From Mucilaginibacter gracilis (GTDB lineage: Bacteria; Bacteroidota; Bacteroidia; Sphingobacteriales; Sphingobacteriaceae), in contig NZ_RBKU01000001.1 of NCBI RefSeq assembly GCF_003633615.1, positions 2,356,001 to 2,420,000 on the forward strand: a stretch of 64,000 bases of DNA. Reading direction: 5' to 3'. Every line of letters begins with the position of its first letter. The stretch's first letter is position 1. The translations under genes were made by a program, and so were the position numbers. Below the pieces are notes generated by a model. It was not told the DNA's origin. It saw only the letters and a program-made list of their open reading frames with translations, and searched no databases. This document shows positions 33,922 to 43,108 of this stretch, one piece after another.

Positions 33922-35256
33922 TTATTTTACAATTTGTCCATAAAGATCAAAATCTTCGGCGGTATCAATTTTTACGTTTACAAAACTGCCTACGGTTGCG
34001 TAGTGTTTGCTGGCATCAATCAATACTTCGTTATCAACTTCGGGCGAATCATATTCGGTACGGCCAACAAAGTAATTGCCTTCTTTTTTATCAATCAGCA
34101 CTTTATAGGTTTTACCAATACGCTCCTGGTTTTTATCGAAGGAAATGCCCTGCTGAATTTCCATTACGGCATCGGCACGCTCTTGCTTTACTTCGTCGGG
34201 CACATCATCAACCAGTTGGTGGGCGTGTGTTTTTTCTTCGTGCGAATAGGTGAAGCAACCCAAACGATCAAAACGGGTTTCTTCAACCCAATCCATCATT
34301 TCTTCAAAATCCTGCTGGGTTTCGCCGGGGTAACCGGTTATTAGCGTGGTGCGAAAAGCAATATCGGGTACTTTATCGCGAATGGCGTTAACAATATCAA
34401 TAGTTTTTTGCTTGGTGATGCCACGGCGCATTGATTTGAGCATATTATCGCTAATGTGCTGCAAGGGCATATCCATGTAATTACAGATGTTGCTGCGTTC
34501 GTTCATCACATCTAAAACCTCCATCGGGAAGCCCGAAGGGTAGGCGTATTGCAAGCGTATCCATTCGATACCGTTTACATCAGATAAGCGGCGCAATAGC
34601 TCGTCGAGGTTGCGTTTGCCGTACAAATCTAAACCGTAGTAGGTTAAATCCTGAGCAATTACAACCAACTCTTTGGTGCCGTTGCGGGCCAGGTTTTCGG
34701 CATCCTTAACCAATTGTTCCATTGGGGTTGATAGGTGCTTGCCACGCATTAACGGTATAGCGCAAAACGAGCAGGGGCGGTTACAACCCTCGGATATTTT
34801 AAAATAGGCGAAGTGAGATGGCGTGGTTAATAAACGCTCGCCTATTAATTCGTACTTGTAGTTGGCGCCTATACTTTGCAATAAGTTTTGCAAATCGTTT
34901 GTGCCAAAATACGCATCTACGTTGGTAATTTCGGCCTCAAGCTCGGGTTTGTAACGCTCGGATAAACACCCGGTAACGATAACTTTGCCAACCTTGCCCT
35001 GTTCTTTCAATTCGCTATACTGGAGGATGGTGTCAATTGATTCTTGCTTGGCATTATCAATAAAACCACAGGTGTTGATAACAATAATATCATCACTATT
35101 TACTTTATCGCTTTCGTGTACCACATCAAAGCTGTTGCCACGCAACTGCCCCATTAGTATTTCGGAATCGTAGGTGTTTTTTGAGCAGCCGAGGGTAACC
35201 ACGTTTACACGAGGCTTCTTAATGGGAAACGGCTGGATTATATTCTTCGTCTTCAT
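33922..35256 (-). CDS. rimO: Ribosomal protein S12 methylthiotransferase RimO
   Basis: 444 residues. The UPF0004 N-terminal domain has its three cluster cysteines (TLGCSKNTYDSE, INTCGFID, VTGCLSERY). A radical-SAM domain with CNRPCSFCAIP (C-x3-C-x2-C) and a C-terminal TRAM domain follow. RimO methylthiolates an aspartate of ribosomal protein S12. The N-terminus and the YDSE motif fit RimO, not MiaB. Transcribed with ftsY upstream across a REP-like unit. Confidence 0.96.
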   Translation of the reverse strand: MKTKNIIQPFPIKKPRVNVVTLGCSKNTYDSEILMGQLRGNSFDVVHESDKVNSDDIIVINTCGFIDNAKQESIDTILQYSELKEQGKVGKVIVTGCLSERYKPELEAEITNVDAYFGTNDLQNLLQSIGANYKYELIGERLLTTPSHFAYFKISEGCNRPCSFCAIPLMRGKHLSTPMEQLVKDAENLARNGTKELVVIAQDLTYYGLDLYGKRNLDELLRRLSDVNGIEWIRLQYAYPSGFPMEVLDVMNERSNICNYMDMPLQHISDNMLKSMRRGITKQKTIDIVNAIRDKVPDIAFRTTLITGYPGETQQDFEEMMDWVEETRFDRLGCFTYSHEEKTHAHQLVDDVPDEVKQERADAVMEIQQGISFDKNQERIGKTYKVLIDKKEGNYFVGRTEYDSPEVDNEVLIDASKHYATVGSFVNVKIDTAEDFDLYGQIVK

Positions 35257-35272
35257 TTGTTTTTTCTACTAC

Positions 35273-35355
35273 GTCATTGCGAGCGATAGCGTGGCAACCG
35301 CATACTTTACAGGGCGGCTATGCTTCCGTGCGGTTGCTTCGTTCCTCGCAATGAC
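35273..35355 (+). repeat. REP-like palindromic unit, copy 2
   Basis: Begins GTCATTGCGAGCGATAGCGT and ends with GTGCGGTTGCTTCGTTCCTC then GCAATGAC; the outer GTCATTGCGAG/CTCGCAATGAC and inner CAACCGCA/TGCGGTTG arms pair. It is the reverse complement of the unit at 32165-32260 and lies between rimO and ftsY. It may act as a transcript-end structure or as a target of a REP-associated tyrosine transposase elsewhere. Confidence 0.75.
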
Positions 35356-35380
35356 ACGTGGGAACGAAGGCTTTTTTGTA

Positions 35381-36346
35381 TTAACTTTTAAACAAAGAAT
35401 CTACAAATCCCTTTCTGTCAAACAATTGCAAATCATTTACGGCTTCGCCAACGCCAATGTATTTAACGGGTATTTTAAACTGATCGGATATGCCTATTAC
35501 AACGCCGCCTTTGGCTGTACCGTCTAATTTGGTTAATGCCAGGGCGTTAACATCTGTTGCCTGTGTAAATTGTTTGCATTGCTCAATGGCGTTTTGCCCG
35601 GTTGAGGCATCTAATACCAACAAAATTTCGTGCGGTGCATTGGGTATTACCTTTTGCATTACACTTTTTATTTTGGTAAGCTCGTTCATGAGGTTTACCT
35701 TGTTGTGCAAACGGCCTGCGGTATCAATTATTACCACATCATCGTTATTGGCTACTGCCGATTTAAGGGTATCAAAGGCTACGGAAGCCGGGTCGGACCC
35801 CATGGGTTGTGCCACAACGCGCACGCCAACGCGCGCTCCCCAAAGTTTAATCTGGTCTACCGCTGCGGCCCTAAAGGTATCGGCGGCACCAAGCACCACG
35901 CTGTTGCCGGCTTGTTTTAATTTATGGGCCAATTTGCCAATTGTGGTGGTTTTACCCACGCCGTTAACGCCAACCACCATAATAACATAAGGTTTATGGG
36001 CACCGTACTCAAAACTTTGAAAATCGTTGCTGTTGTTTTCGGCTAATAAGAGTTGGATTTCTTCGCGGAGCAGGTTTTGCAATTCGGCGGTACCCAGGTA
36101 TTTATCGCGGGCAACGCGGGCCTGTATGCGGTCGATAATTTTCAAGGTTGTGGCTACGCCCACGTCGGATGTTACCAGTATCTCTTCCAGTTCGTCCAAC
36201 ACATCATCGTCAACGGTGGTTTTACCGGCAACGGCTTTGGTGATTTTGGAAAAGAAGTTCTCCTTGGTTTTTTCTAAACCGGTATCAAGTGCTTCCTGCT
36301 CTTGCGGGGTGCTCTCCTTTTTCTTGAAAAAATCGAATAATCCCAT
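35381..36346 (-). CDS. ftsY: Signal recognition particle receptor FtsY
   Basis: 321 residues from ATG 36346 (MGLFDFFKKKEST), the usual start of Bacteroidota FtsY. The NG GTPase domain holds GVNGVGKTTTIGKLA (G1), DTFRAAAVDQ (G2), DTAGR (G3) and TKLDGTAKGG (G4). FtsY docks ribosome-SRP complexes at the membrane. The acidic A domain is short, as in this phylum. An in-frame TTG 18 bases upstream is unlikely. Confidence 0.96.
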   Translation of the reverse strand: MGLFDFFKKKESTPQEQEALDTGLEKTKENFFSKITKAVAGKTTVDDDVLDELEEILVTSDVGVATTLKIIDRIQARVARDKYLGTAELQNLLREEIQLLLAENNSNDFQSFEYGAHKPYVIMVVGVNGVGKTTTIGKLAHKLKQAGNSVVLGAADTFRAAAVDQIKLWGARVGVRVVAQPMGSDPASVAFDTLKSAVANNDDVVIIDTAGRLHNKVNLMNELTKIKSVMQKVIPNAPHEILLVLDASTGQNAIEQCKQFTQATDVNALALTKLDGTAKGGVVIGISDQFKIPVKYIGVGEAVNDLQLFDRKGFVDSLFKS

Positions 36347-36362
36347 CGAAATTATAATTAAC

Positions 36363-36398
36363 AAAAAAAGCCCTCCCGGTTAAAACGGAACGGCTTTT
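36363..36398 (-). terminator. Terminator after the DUF4295 gene
   Basis: On the minus strand, AAAAGCCG (36391-36398) pairs with the AGGGCTTT region (36366-36374), with an inner CCG/CGG pair, followed by seven T residues (36363-36369). It ends the rpmB-rpmG-DUF4295 unit ahead of ftsY. Confidence 0.7.
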
Positions 36399-36417
36399 AT
36401 ATTTTGGTTATAAAATA

Positions 36418-36585
36418 TTATTGACCTTTTGTGCCTGCAATAATTGCATCTTTAACGCCATCGTTATGTACAATTATTTCTTTAAATGAGTAAGCACCTG
36501 TTTTAGGTGATTTAGCCATTGTGATAACCTTTGAATATTCTTTACCCTTACCAGTGTTTAGGGTTGCAACTACTTTCTTTGCCAT
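36418..36585 (-). CDS. DUF4295 family protein
   Basis: 55 residues beginning MAKKVVATLNTGKGKEYSKV and ending IIAGTKGQ. This small basic protein is conserved in Bacteroidota directly after rpmG and before ftsY, exactly as here, and is thought to be ribosome-associated or otherwise linked to translation. Its function is unknown. It is a strong lineage marker for this window. Confidence 0.92.
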   Translation of the reverse strand: MAKKVVATLNTGKGKEYSKVITMAKSPKTGAYSFKEIIVHNDGVKDAIIAGTKGQ

Positions 36586-36698
36586 GTCTTGTTGTGGTTA
36601 TTAAGTGTATTGAGTTATTAAGTTAATTGTTATTGGATGGTATGGTTAGGTGTTACTAATAACTCAATAACCTATTAACCCAATAACTAAACCCCAAA

Positions 36699-36881
36699 TT
36701 ACTTGATCTCTTTATGAACAGTAACTTTACGTAAAACCGGGTTGAATTTTTTTAATTCTAAACGCTCAGTTGTATTTTTTTTGTTCTTGGTAGTGATGTA
36801 ACGAGACATACCAGGTAAACCGCTGGTTTTGTGCTCTGTACACTCTAATATTACCTGAACTCTGCTGCCTTTTTTTGCCAT
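36699..36881 (-). CDS. rpmG: 50S ribosomal protein L33
   Basis: 60 residues: [26 protein letters not shown] and a C-terminal [17 protein letters not shown]. Only one cysteine, so it is the zinc-free form. Lies in the conserved rpmB-rpmG-DUF4295 unit. Confidence 0.97.
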   Translation of the reverse strand: MAKKGSRVQVILECTEHKTSGLPGMSRYITTKNKKNTTERLELKKFNPVLRKVTVHKEIK

Positions 36882-36993
36882 TGCTTTGTTGGTTATTGAG
36901 TTATAGGTTATTGAGTTATTGTTTAAAAGGGTTATTCTTAGCGTAATTTTTATAATTACTTAATAACCATTAACCAATAACTTAAACCAAATG

Positions 36994-37227
36994 TTATATG
37001 TATCCTTTTTTTACAAATTTATTGATGCAAGCAGTTATACCGTTCTTGCTGATGGTTTTAATAGCAGCAGTGGATACTTTTAAAGTAATCCATTTATCTT
37101 CTTCTGGTATATAAAACTTTTTTGTTTGCAGGTTAGGATAAAATCTACGTTTTGTTTTAACGTTTGAGTTAGAAACGTTGAACCCATTCATTGAGCCCTT
37201 TCCTGTTAAATCACAAATTCTTGACAT
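36994..37227 (-). CDS. rpmB: 50S ribosomal protein L28
   Basis: 77 residues, [22 protein letters not shown], then [20 protein letters not shown]. First gene of the ribosomal unit; its promoter should lie in 37228-37330, just before the IS982-disrupted gene. Confidence 0.97.
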   Translation of the reverse strand: MSRICDLTGKGSMNGFNVSNSNVKTKRRFYPNLQTKKFYIPEEDKWITLKVSTAAIKTISKNGITACINKFVKKGYI

Positions 37228-37337
37228 GACTGATCAATTTTTAATAAATCCCTTTTTTGAAAGAGTTTGCAAATATCAGGAATTTAGGTGAATAAGACAA
37301 TAGTGTTTTCAAAAATAATTTAAAAAAGATTGAAGGT

Positions 37338-37530
37338 TTAGTAATAGGTGATTTTGCGGGTGATGGTATCGTTTAAAAAGTTGACAGCTTTTAACCAATT
37401 AAGTTTGGAATCAAATGCGATATACCGGGTGGTGTCTTTTCCTGGAGTCTTGAAATTAGTGCGCCATGTAGTCATAGATTGCTCAACACCTACGCAGATT
37501 TGATTTTTGTTATAAAAATATTTGTACTTA
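37338..37530 (-). pseudogene. 3' fragment of an IS982-disrupted lipoprotein gene
   Basis: Host sequence left of the insertion encodes the last 61 residues of the interrupted protein (KYFYNKNQICVGVEQSMTTW ... ITRKITYY, stop at 37338). Open sequence continues into the IS, giving a false start there. When joined to the 38507-38992 part with one GTACTTA removed, the frame is continuous and encodes 223 residues. Confidence 0.88.
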
Positions 37531-38506
37531 ACCCGTAGTGCATTATAAAGAAAGTTGTTCATTTCGCCAATAAATGGTATATTGTATTGACTGACAATCA
37601 ATTACAAACATGAACAACTTGATTCAAAATTACACTTTTATTTTAGAAGAGTTTAGGAAACTGTCAATAAAAGAGGACTTTTATTACAAACCAGTAAGGC
37701 CAAGACTGTCTGATTTAGAGTTAATTACGTTAAATTTGACCGCTGAATATTGTGGAATAGATTCTGAATATCAGTTATTTAGAAACCTGAAAGGTACCCC
37801 GCTTGATATCTTGATCGAACGAAGTGTTTACAATAAGAGAAAAAGAAAATTGTTCCCGCACATAAATGAGGTGAGAAAAAAGCTTGTTCAGAAACTGAAC
37901 GCTGTCCAGGACTGTTTCATTGTCGATTCAATGCCTTTAGAGGTATGTAAAAATGCCCGTGCAGCAAGAAGTAAAATCTGCAAAGAACAGGAATACGCTT
38001 TTCCAAACCATGGTTTTTGTGCTGCGCAAAGTTCGAGGTATTATGGATACAAACTGCATGCAGTTTGTTCAGTAGATGGTGTTTTTGAGAACTTTGACCT
38101 AAGCCCTGCTTCCGTACATGACATACATTACCTGAAAGATATACAACAACAAATGACTGATTGCGTGCTACTTGGAGACAAAGGCTATTTGTCCGCAGAG
38201 GTACAGGTCAATCTTTTTGAATCTGTAAACATTAGATTGGAAACCCCGATGAGAAACAATCAAAAGAAATTCAAACCGTATCCATACCTATTCAAAAAAT
38301 CAAGGAAAAGGATTGAAACGCTATTTTCGCAACTGTGCGATCAGTTTATGATCAGAAGAAATTATGCCAAAACTTTTGAGGGGTTTAAGACAAGGACGTT
38401 AAGTAAAATAACTGCCCTGACCACCATTCAATACCTCAACAAATTTATCTTTAAAAGGAACATGAATCACATTAAAATAAATTTAGTCTGATAATGCACT
38501 ACGGGT
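37531..38506 (+). mobile_element. IS982-family insertion sequence
   Basis: 976 bp, with 16-bp perfect terminal inverted repeats (ACCCGTAGTGCATTAT at 37531-37546 and its complement at 38491-38506). A 7-bp target duplication GTACTTA flanks it (37524-37530 and 38507-38513). It holds one intact transposase gene and interrupts a lipoprotein gene. Confidence 0.95.
37610..38491 (+). CDS. IS982-family transposase
   Basis: 293 residues, full length for the family. DDE catalytic core: Asp in CFIVDSMPLEVC, Asp in VLLGDKGYL, Glu in KRIETLFSQLCDQF, with the YYGYKLHAVCS strand between. The N-terminal part (RPRLSDLELITLNL) is also typical. No frameshift or internal stop, so the element may be active. Confidence 0.95.
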   Translation: MNNLIQNYTFILEEFRKLSIKEDFYYKPVRPRLSDLELITLNLTAEYCGIDSEYQLFRNLKGTPLDILIERSVYNKRKRKLFPHINEVRKKLVQKLNAVQDCFIVDSMPLEVCKNARAARSKICKEQEYAFPNHGFCAAQSSRYYGYKLHAVCSVDGVFENFDLSPASVHDIHYLKDIQQQMTDCVLLGDKGYLSAEVQVNLFESVNIRLETPMRNNQKKFKPYPYLFKKSRKRIETLFSQLCDQFMIRRNYAKTFEGFKTRTLSKITALTTIQYLNKFIFKRNMNHIKINLV

Positions 38507-38992
38507 GTACTTAAATATCCATAGCGGTTTTTTCTCAAAATATTGCTGATGCTCAATTAGGTTATTCGCATTATCATAGGAAAAACGATCTGGATATTGA
38601 GGCGGGTTATTTGTATTGCCTATGTATTGAGTCATATGTTCCAAATCATCATACGTGTAAACTTCTCTTATTTGCTTACCACTATCTACATATGAGCCAA
38701 TTGCTTTTGTTTTCTTGCCATTATTATACTCGGTTTTATATTTAGTAGAGTCAGTGCCATTTTTAAATAAATCTTCTATGATGATTAAATCCCCTTTGCT
38801 GTCAAATGTGTAAGCAAAAAAGGGTATCATTTGATTATTAGCAAACCTTTTCTCAGTTAATTTTTTAACCCTACCATTAAGTTTTTCAACCTGCCCATAA
38901 CCGTAAAGCCATGTAATGACAGGCTCTTGTTTTTTGGGTGTACATGAGGCCAGTAAAATAATTGAAAACAGGATAGATTTATTGAAAGACAT
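38483..38992 (-). pseudogene. 5' part of an IS982-disrupted lipoprotein gene
   Basis: Starts MSFNKSILFSIILLASCTPK, a lipoprotein signal with lipobox LASC, followed by a beta-rich protein resembling RHS/YD-type strands (FSYDNANNLIEHQQYF). Genuine host sequence ends at 38507; the last seven codons come from the IS. The intact gene would encode 223 residues of unknown function. The disrupted product lacks the last 61 residues. Confidence 0.88.
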
Positions 38993-39089
38993 ATCTGTAA
39001 AATGTAATATAAACTTACTAAATTTTCATTAATCTAAAGTTGTAATAGGGATTTTTACTAATTTAACCGCTCCAAATATACCTATACCA

Positions 39090-40997
39090 ATGAATCTGAA
39101 AATATCATCGTTTGCCGAGTACAACGAAGTGTATAAACAAAGTGTTGAACAGCCCGAACAATTTTGGGATGGCATTGCCGAAAATTTTTTATGGCGCAAA
39201 AAATGGGATAAAACCCTGGAGTGGAACTTTAAGGAACCCAAAATAAAGTGGTTTCAGGGTGCCAAATTAAACATTACCGAAAACTGCCTTGACAGGCACC
39301 TGGAAAAAAATGGCGATACGCCTGCCATCATCTGGGAACCAAACGACCCTACCGAAGATCACCGCGTTTTAACTTACCGCCAGCTACATGGTAAGGTTTG
39401 CCAGTTTGCCAATGTGCTTAAAAACAACGGCGTAAAAAAGGGCGACCGCGTTTGTATCTACATGCCTATGTTGCCCGAACTTGCCATTGCCGTGCTGGCC
39501 TGTGCCCGTTTGGGAGCTATACATTCGGTGGTATTTGGTGGTTTTTCGGCACAATCTATTGCGGATAGAATTATTGATGCGCAATGCGAAGTGGTGATAA
39601 CTGCCGATGGCAGCTATCGCGGCACCAAGGAGGTACCATTGAAAAACGTGATTGACGATGCTCTGGTGCAATGCCCGTCGGTTAAACGGGTTATTGTTTT
39701 AACCCGCAGTCGCACCCCGGTAGCCATGATAAAGGGCCGCGATGTATGGTGGGAAGATGAAGTTAAAAAAGTAGAAACACAAGGCAACCCCGATTGCCCG
39801 GCGGAAGAAATGGATGCCGAAGACATGCTGTTTATTTTATATACCTCCGGCTCAACCGGTAAACCCAAGGGTGTTGTGCATACCTGCGGTGGTTATATGG
39901 TTTATACGGGCTATACGTTTGCCAATGTTTTTCAGTACAACCCGGGCGAGGTTTATTTTTGTACCGCCGATATTGGCTGGATAACCGGCCACTCGTATAT
40001 TGTTTACGGGCCGCTATCGCAAGGGGCAACTACGCTGATGTTTGAGGGTATACCAACCTGGCCGGACGCCGGTCGTTTTTGGGATATTGTTGATAAGCAC
40101 AAAGTAAATATATTATATACTGCGCCAACGGCCATACGGTCGTTAATGAGTTTTGGTGAAGAGCCTTTAAAGGGTAAAGACCTGAGTTCGTTAAAGAAAC
40201 TGGGTTCGGTAGGCGAGCCGATAAACGAGGAAGCCTGGCACTGGTTTGACGAAAAAATTGGCAAAGGCAACTGCCCTATAGTTGATACCTGGTGGCAAAC
40301 CGAAAACGGCGGTTTAATGATATCGCCCATAGCGGGTATAACGCCTACTAAACCAGGCTATGCCACTTTACCTTTACCTGGTGTGCAACCCGTGCTGGTT
40401 GATGAGCAGGGAAATATTATTGAAGGCAACGGCGTTAGCGGTAACTTATGTATCAAGTTTCCGTGGCCGGGAATGCTAAGAACTACCTATGGCGACCATG
40501 AACGTTGCCGCCAAACTTATTTTGCCACTTATGCCGATATGTATTTTACCGGCGACGGTTGCCTGCGCGACGAAGATGGTTATTACCGTATTACAGGCCG
40601 TGTTGACGACGTGCTAAATGTATCGGGCCACCGAATTGGTACTGCCGAGGTGGAGAATGCCATTAACATGCACTCAACGGTTGTAGAATCGGCAGTGGTT
40701 GGCTACCCGCACGATATTAAGGGCCAGGGTGTTTATGCTTTTGTGGTTAGCCCCAATATTCATGACAATGCCGACCTTACCCGTAAGGATATTATGATGA
40801 CGGTACAGCGCATTATAGGCGCCATTGCCAAGCCCGATAAAATTCAGTTTGTGAGCGGTTTGCCAAAAACGCGATCGGGTAAAATTATGCGCCGCATATT
40901 GCGAAAAATAGCCGAGGGTGATACTTCGAACTTGGGCGATACGTCTACATTGTTAGATCCGGGTGTTGTGGATGAGATAAAGAATGGGGCTTTGTAA
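39090..40997 (+). CDS. acs: Acetyl-CoA synthetase
   Basis: 635 residues, full length. AMP-binding motifs YTSGSTGKPKG, the acetate-site segment DTWWQTENGG, the hinge TGDGCLRDEDGYYRITGRVDD, and the C-terminal LPKTRSGKIMRRIL holding the lysine that is acetylated in regulated Acs. It activates acetate to acetyl-CoA. The start (MNLKISSFAEYNE) aligns with the family's. A small gene follows after 15 bases. Confidence 0.97.
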   Translation: MNLKISSFAEYNEVYKQSVEQPEQFWDGIAENFLWRKKWDKTLEWNFKEPKIKWFQGAKLNITENCLDRHLEKNGDTPAIIWEPNDPTEDHRVLTYRQLHGKVCQFANVLKNNGVKKGDRVCIYMPMLPELAIAVLACARLGAIHSVVFGGFSAQSIADRIIDAQCEVVITADGSYRGTKEVPLKNVIDDALVQCPSVKRVIVLTRSRTPVAMIKGRDVWWEDEVKKVETQGNPDCPAEEMDAEDMLFILYTSGSTGKPKGVVHTCGGYMVYTGYTFANVFQYNPGEVYFCTADIGWITGHSYIVYGPLSQGATTLMFEGIPTWPDAGRFWDIVDKHKVNILYTAPTAIRSLMSFGEEPLKGKDLSSLKKLGSVGEPINEEAWHWFDEKIGKGNCPIVDTWWQTENGGLMISPIAGITPTKPGYATLPLPGVQPVLVDEQGNIIEGNGVSGNLCIKFPWPGMLRTTYGDHERCRQTYFATYADMYFTGDGCLRDEDGYYRITGRVDDVLNVSGHRIGTAEVENAINMHSTVVESAVVGYPHDIKGQGVYAFVVSPNIHDNADLTRKDIMMTVQRIIGAIAKPDKIQFVSGLPKTRSGKIMRRILRKIAEGDTSNLGDTSTLLDPGVVDEIKNGAL

Positions 40998-41012
40998 GTT
41001 TTGGTATTTGAT

Positions 41013-41357
41013 ATGGAAATGACTATACTTTACAGACCGGTTGGCCCGAAGGAATTGGCTTTGATTGAACAATCGGAGTATAGAAGGTTCCCGAAGCGGT
41101 TGGCAGAACAGCCTATTTTTTATCCGGTTATGAACGAAGAATATGCTATTCAGATCGCCCGCGACTGGAACGTACCTGCATCCGGTTCGGGCTTTGTCAC
41201 CAAATTTTCCGTTTTGTCTGAATATTTAAAAAAATTCAGGGTTGAAAATGTAGGCGGTGTAATTCACAACGAATTATGGGTTCCGGCAGAGGAGCTGGAA
41301 GAGTTTAACGATAATATAGTTGGAGTTATAGAAGTTACGAAGAGTTTTTATGCCTAA
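41013..41357 (+). CDS. Small protein of unknown function downstream of acs
   Basis: 114 residues from ATG 41013; ATG 41019 is also possible. Contains YRPVGPKELALIEQSEYRRF and NEEYAIQIARDWN, a compact family seen in Bacteroidota and sometimes labelled ADP-ribosylation/crystallin J1 by similarity, without proven activity. Probably transcribed with acs; a terminator follows at 41386. Confidence 0.75.
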   Translation: MEMTILYRPVGPKELALIEQSEYRRFPKRLAEQPIFYPVMNEEYAIQIARDWNVPASGSGFVTKFSVLSEYLKKFRVENVGGVIHNELWVPAEELEEFNDNIVGVIEVTKSFYA

Positions 41358-41385
41358 TGATTTGCAATAACCAGAATTTAGAAAG

Positions 41386-41414
41386 GGCGATGGCATCCAA
41401 ACCATCGCCTTTTT
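41386..41414 (+). terminator. Terminator after the acs unit
   Basis: GGCGATGG (41386-41393) pairs with CCATCGCC (41402-41409), loop CATCCAAA, followed by TTTTT. It supports placing the start of the next gene at 41441 and not upstream. Confidence 0.85.
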
Positions 41415-41440
41415 ATTATATTTATGTTTCATACTGGAAA

Positions 41441-42802
41441 ATGAAATTACTGATAACTAAGGCATGCATAATTATTTTGTTGTTCGCATTTACATCGGCT
41501 GTTGCGCAGCAAAAGAGCCTGCAATTGCCCACTGGAAACGATGTTAATGCAGTTATTGATAAAATAAGAGATAACAAAGCTATAAGTGCCGATTCGGCCT
41601 TTCAGGCATTATCGCAATGGTCGGATTATCCGGTTATACAAAAAACCGGGTACGATTATCTTTATTATTTCAGCGATCCTTTTTATGGTGTTGTGCCTGT
41701 TCGCGTTTATGTGCCGGTTAATTACAATCGTTCGCGTAAATCAGTTTGTGTATTGCTTTTGCATGGTGGTACTGGTGGATCAAAGTTTGCGGATATTGAC
41801 AGCTTAAATAAGTTTGATGATGATATTCTTTTTTCGTCCTTAAAAAAACAGGATTATATCATTATCCGCCCGGTTGCCGAAAACAAAAAGAAATTTAACT
41901 GGAGTGTGAATATGTTTAGTGGGCAGGATAAAAATGCAACTAATCTAACTTTTCAAACTTTAACCAATATTGTTATATCGATAAAAAAGGTACTGAATAT
42001 TGACGATAATAAAGTATTTGCGATGGGGCATTCGGATGGGTCTGATGGTGCAATAGGCTTAGGTGTTTATTCACCCAATTTATTTGCGGCGTATGTAGCT
42101 TATAATTCTATGTTTACCAATATTTTCGCTCGCGATTTTTATATCCGAAACATTTTAAATGTGCCATTATATACAGTCCATTCTGATTTAGATGATTTGA
42201 GGCCCATCCAACAAACGCGAATTATAATTGATGAATTGAGTAAAACAAGCGGTAATATTCTTTATAAAGAGTACATCGGCTATCAGCATTATGATAAACA
42301 TTTAGATAAGGATTTACCCTTTACGCCTTTATTTATTAATAGCACGAGCCGTAACCCCTTTCAAACCCTACTGATGTGGGAAACTTACAGGCCCGATATT
42401 TATAATATGTGCCGATGGTTAAAAATTACAGGTGTAGATACTGCCAGTGTTGTTTCTGACTGGTATAGGCCGCTAAATTTTAAAAGCTATGATAAAAGGT
42501 CGAAACAATATTTTAAAGATCGGGAATACTATTATAAATTGAATAAATGTTCGGCAATTAAAGCTTCATACAATAATAATGTGTTTAACATACAATCGTA
42601 CAGAGTTAAAAAATTAGTTATTTCTGTTAACCCGGTTATGGTTAATTTGGAGCAGCCTGTAATTGTAAATTTAAATGGAAAAAAGGTTTTTGAGGGTAAG
42701 ATTACGGCCGATAAACGATTTTTGACCGAAAGTTTTAAAATTGATTTTGACAGAGGCAATATTTGTGTAAACGAAATAAGGATAAAGACGGGCAAGGAGT
42801 AA
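41441..42802 (+). CDS. Exported alpha/beta-hydrolase-fold protein
   Basis: 453 residues from ATG 41441. A signal peptide (ACIIILLFAFTSAVAQQ) precedes a hydrolase domain with oxyanion region LLLHGGTGG and nucleophile MGHSDGS. His is probably in YQHYDKH. The C-terminal 120 residues resemble a beta-sandwich (INPVMVNLEQPVIVNLNGKK), as in Bacteroidota esterases with an added domain. The frame upstream of 41441 crosses the acs terminator and is rejected. Confidence 0.8.
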   Translation: MKLLITKACIIILLFAFTSAVAQQKSLQLPTGNDVNAVIDKIRDNKAISADSAFQALSQWSDYPVIQKTGYDYLYYFSDPFYGVVPVRVYVPVNYNRSRKSVCVLLLHGGTGGSKFADIDSLNKFDDDILFSSLKKQDYIIIRPVAENKKKFNWSVNMFSGQDKNATNLTFQTLTNIVISIKKVLNIDDNKVFAMGHSDGSDGAIGLGVYSPNLFAAYVAYNSMFTNIFARDFYIRNILNVPLYTVHSDLDDLRPIQQTRIIIDELSKTSGNILYKEYIGYQHYDKHLDKDLPFTPLFINSTSRNPFQTLLMWETYRPDIYNMCRWLKITGVDTASVVSDWYRPLNFKSYDKRSKQYFKDREYYYKLNKCSAIKASYNNNVFNIQSYRVKKLVISVNPVMVNLEQPVIVNLNGKKVFEGKITADKRFLTESFKIDFDRGNICVNEIRIKTGKE

Positions 42803-42877
42803 AAAATATTTTGTGAGCTGCTTATAAAACCAATTTTATTTTATGATGTTGTTTAACTACATCTAAAAATAGAAATC

Positions 42878-43063
42878 ATGGATAAGTTAGAAATTAAAGG
42901 AAAGTGGAACGAGATAAAAGGAAAAGTTAAACAAGCCTATGGCGATTTAACCGAAGACGACCTGACCCACGAAGAAGGAAAAGACGATGAACTGTTAGGT
43001 AAATTGCAGCAAAAAACCGGCAAAGGCCGCGATGAATTGGTAAGCTGGATAAATAGCTTGTAA
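42878..43063 (+). CDS. CsbD family protein
   Basis: 61 residues: [20 protein letters not shown] and [18 protein letters not shown] match the CsbD/YjbJ stress-protein family. Small, soluble and highly charged; often induced by general stress. Its molecular role is unknown. Confidence 0.93.
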   Translation: MDKLEIKGKWNEIKGKVKQAYGDLTEDDLTHEEGKDDELLGKLQQKTGKGRDELVSWINSL

Positions 43064-43065
43064 AG

Positions 43066-43108
43066 AGATTATAGTAAAGGCCCTTAATTAGGGTCTTTAC
43101 TATAATCT
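43066..43108. terminator. Bidirectional terminator between csbD and the Uma2 gene
   Basis: A 14-bp perfect stem (AGATTATAGTAAAG, 43066-43079 with 43095-43108) with an inner CCCT/AGGG pair. It overlaps the stop codon of the Uma2 gene, so it can serve both convergent genes. Confidence 0.75.

Noticed and set aside
41357..41440. Longer start of the exported hydrolase at 41357
   Set aside because: It would run through the acs terminator hairpin; the signal peptide begins at ATG 41441.
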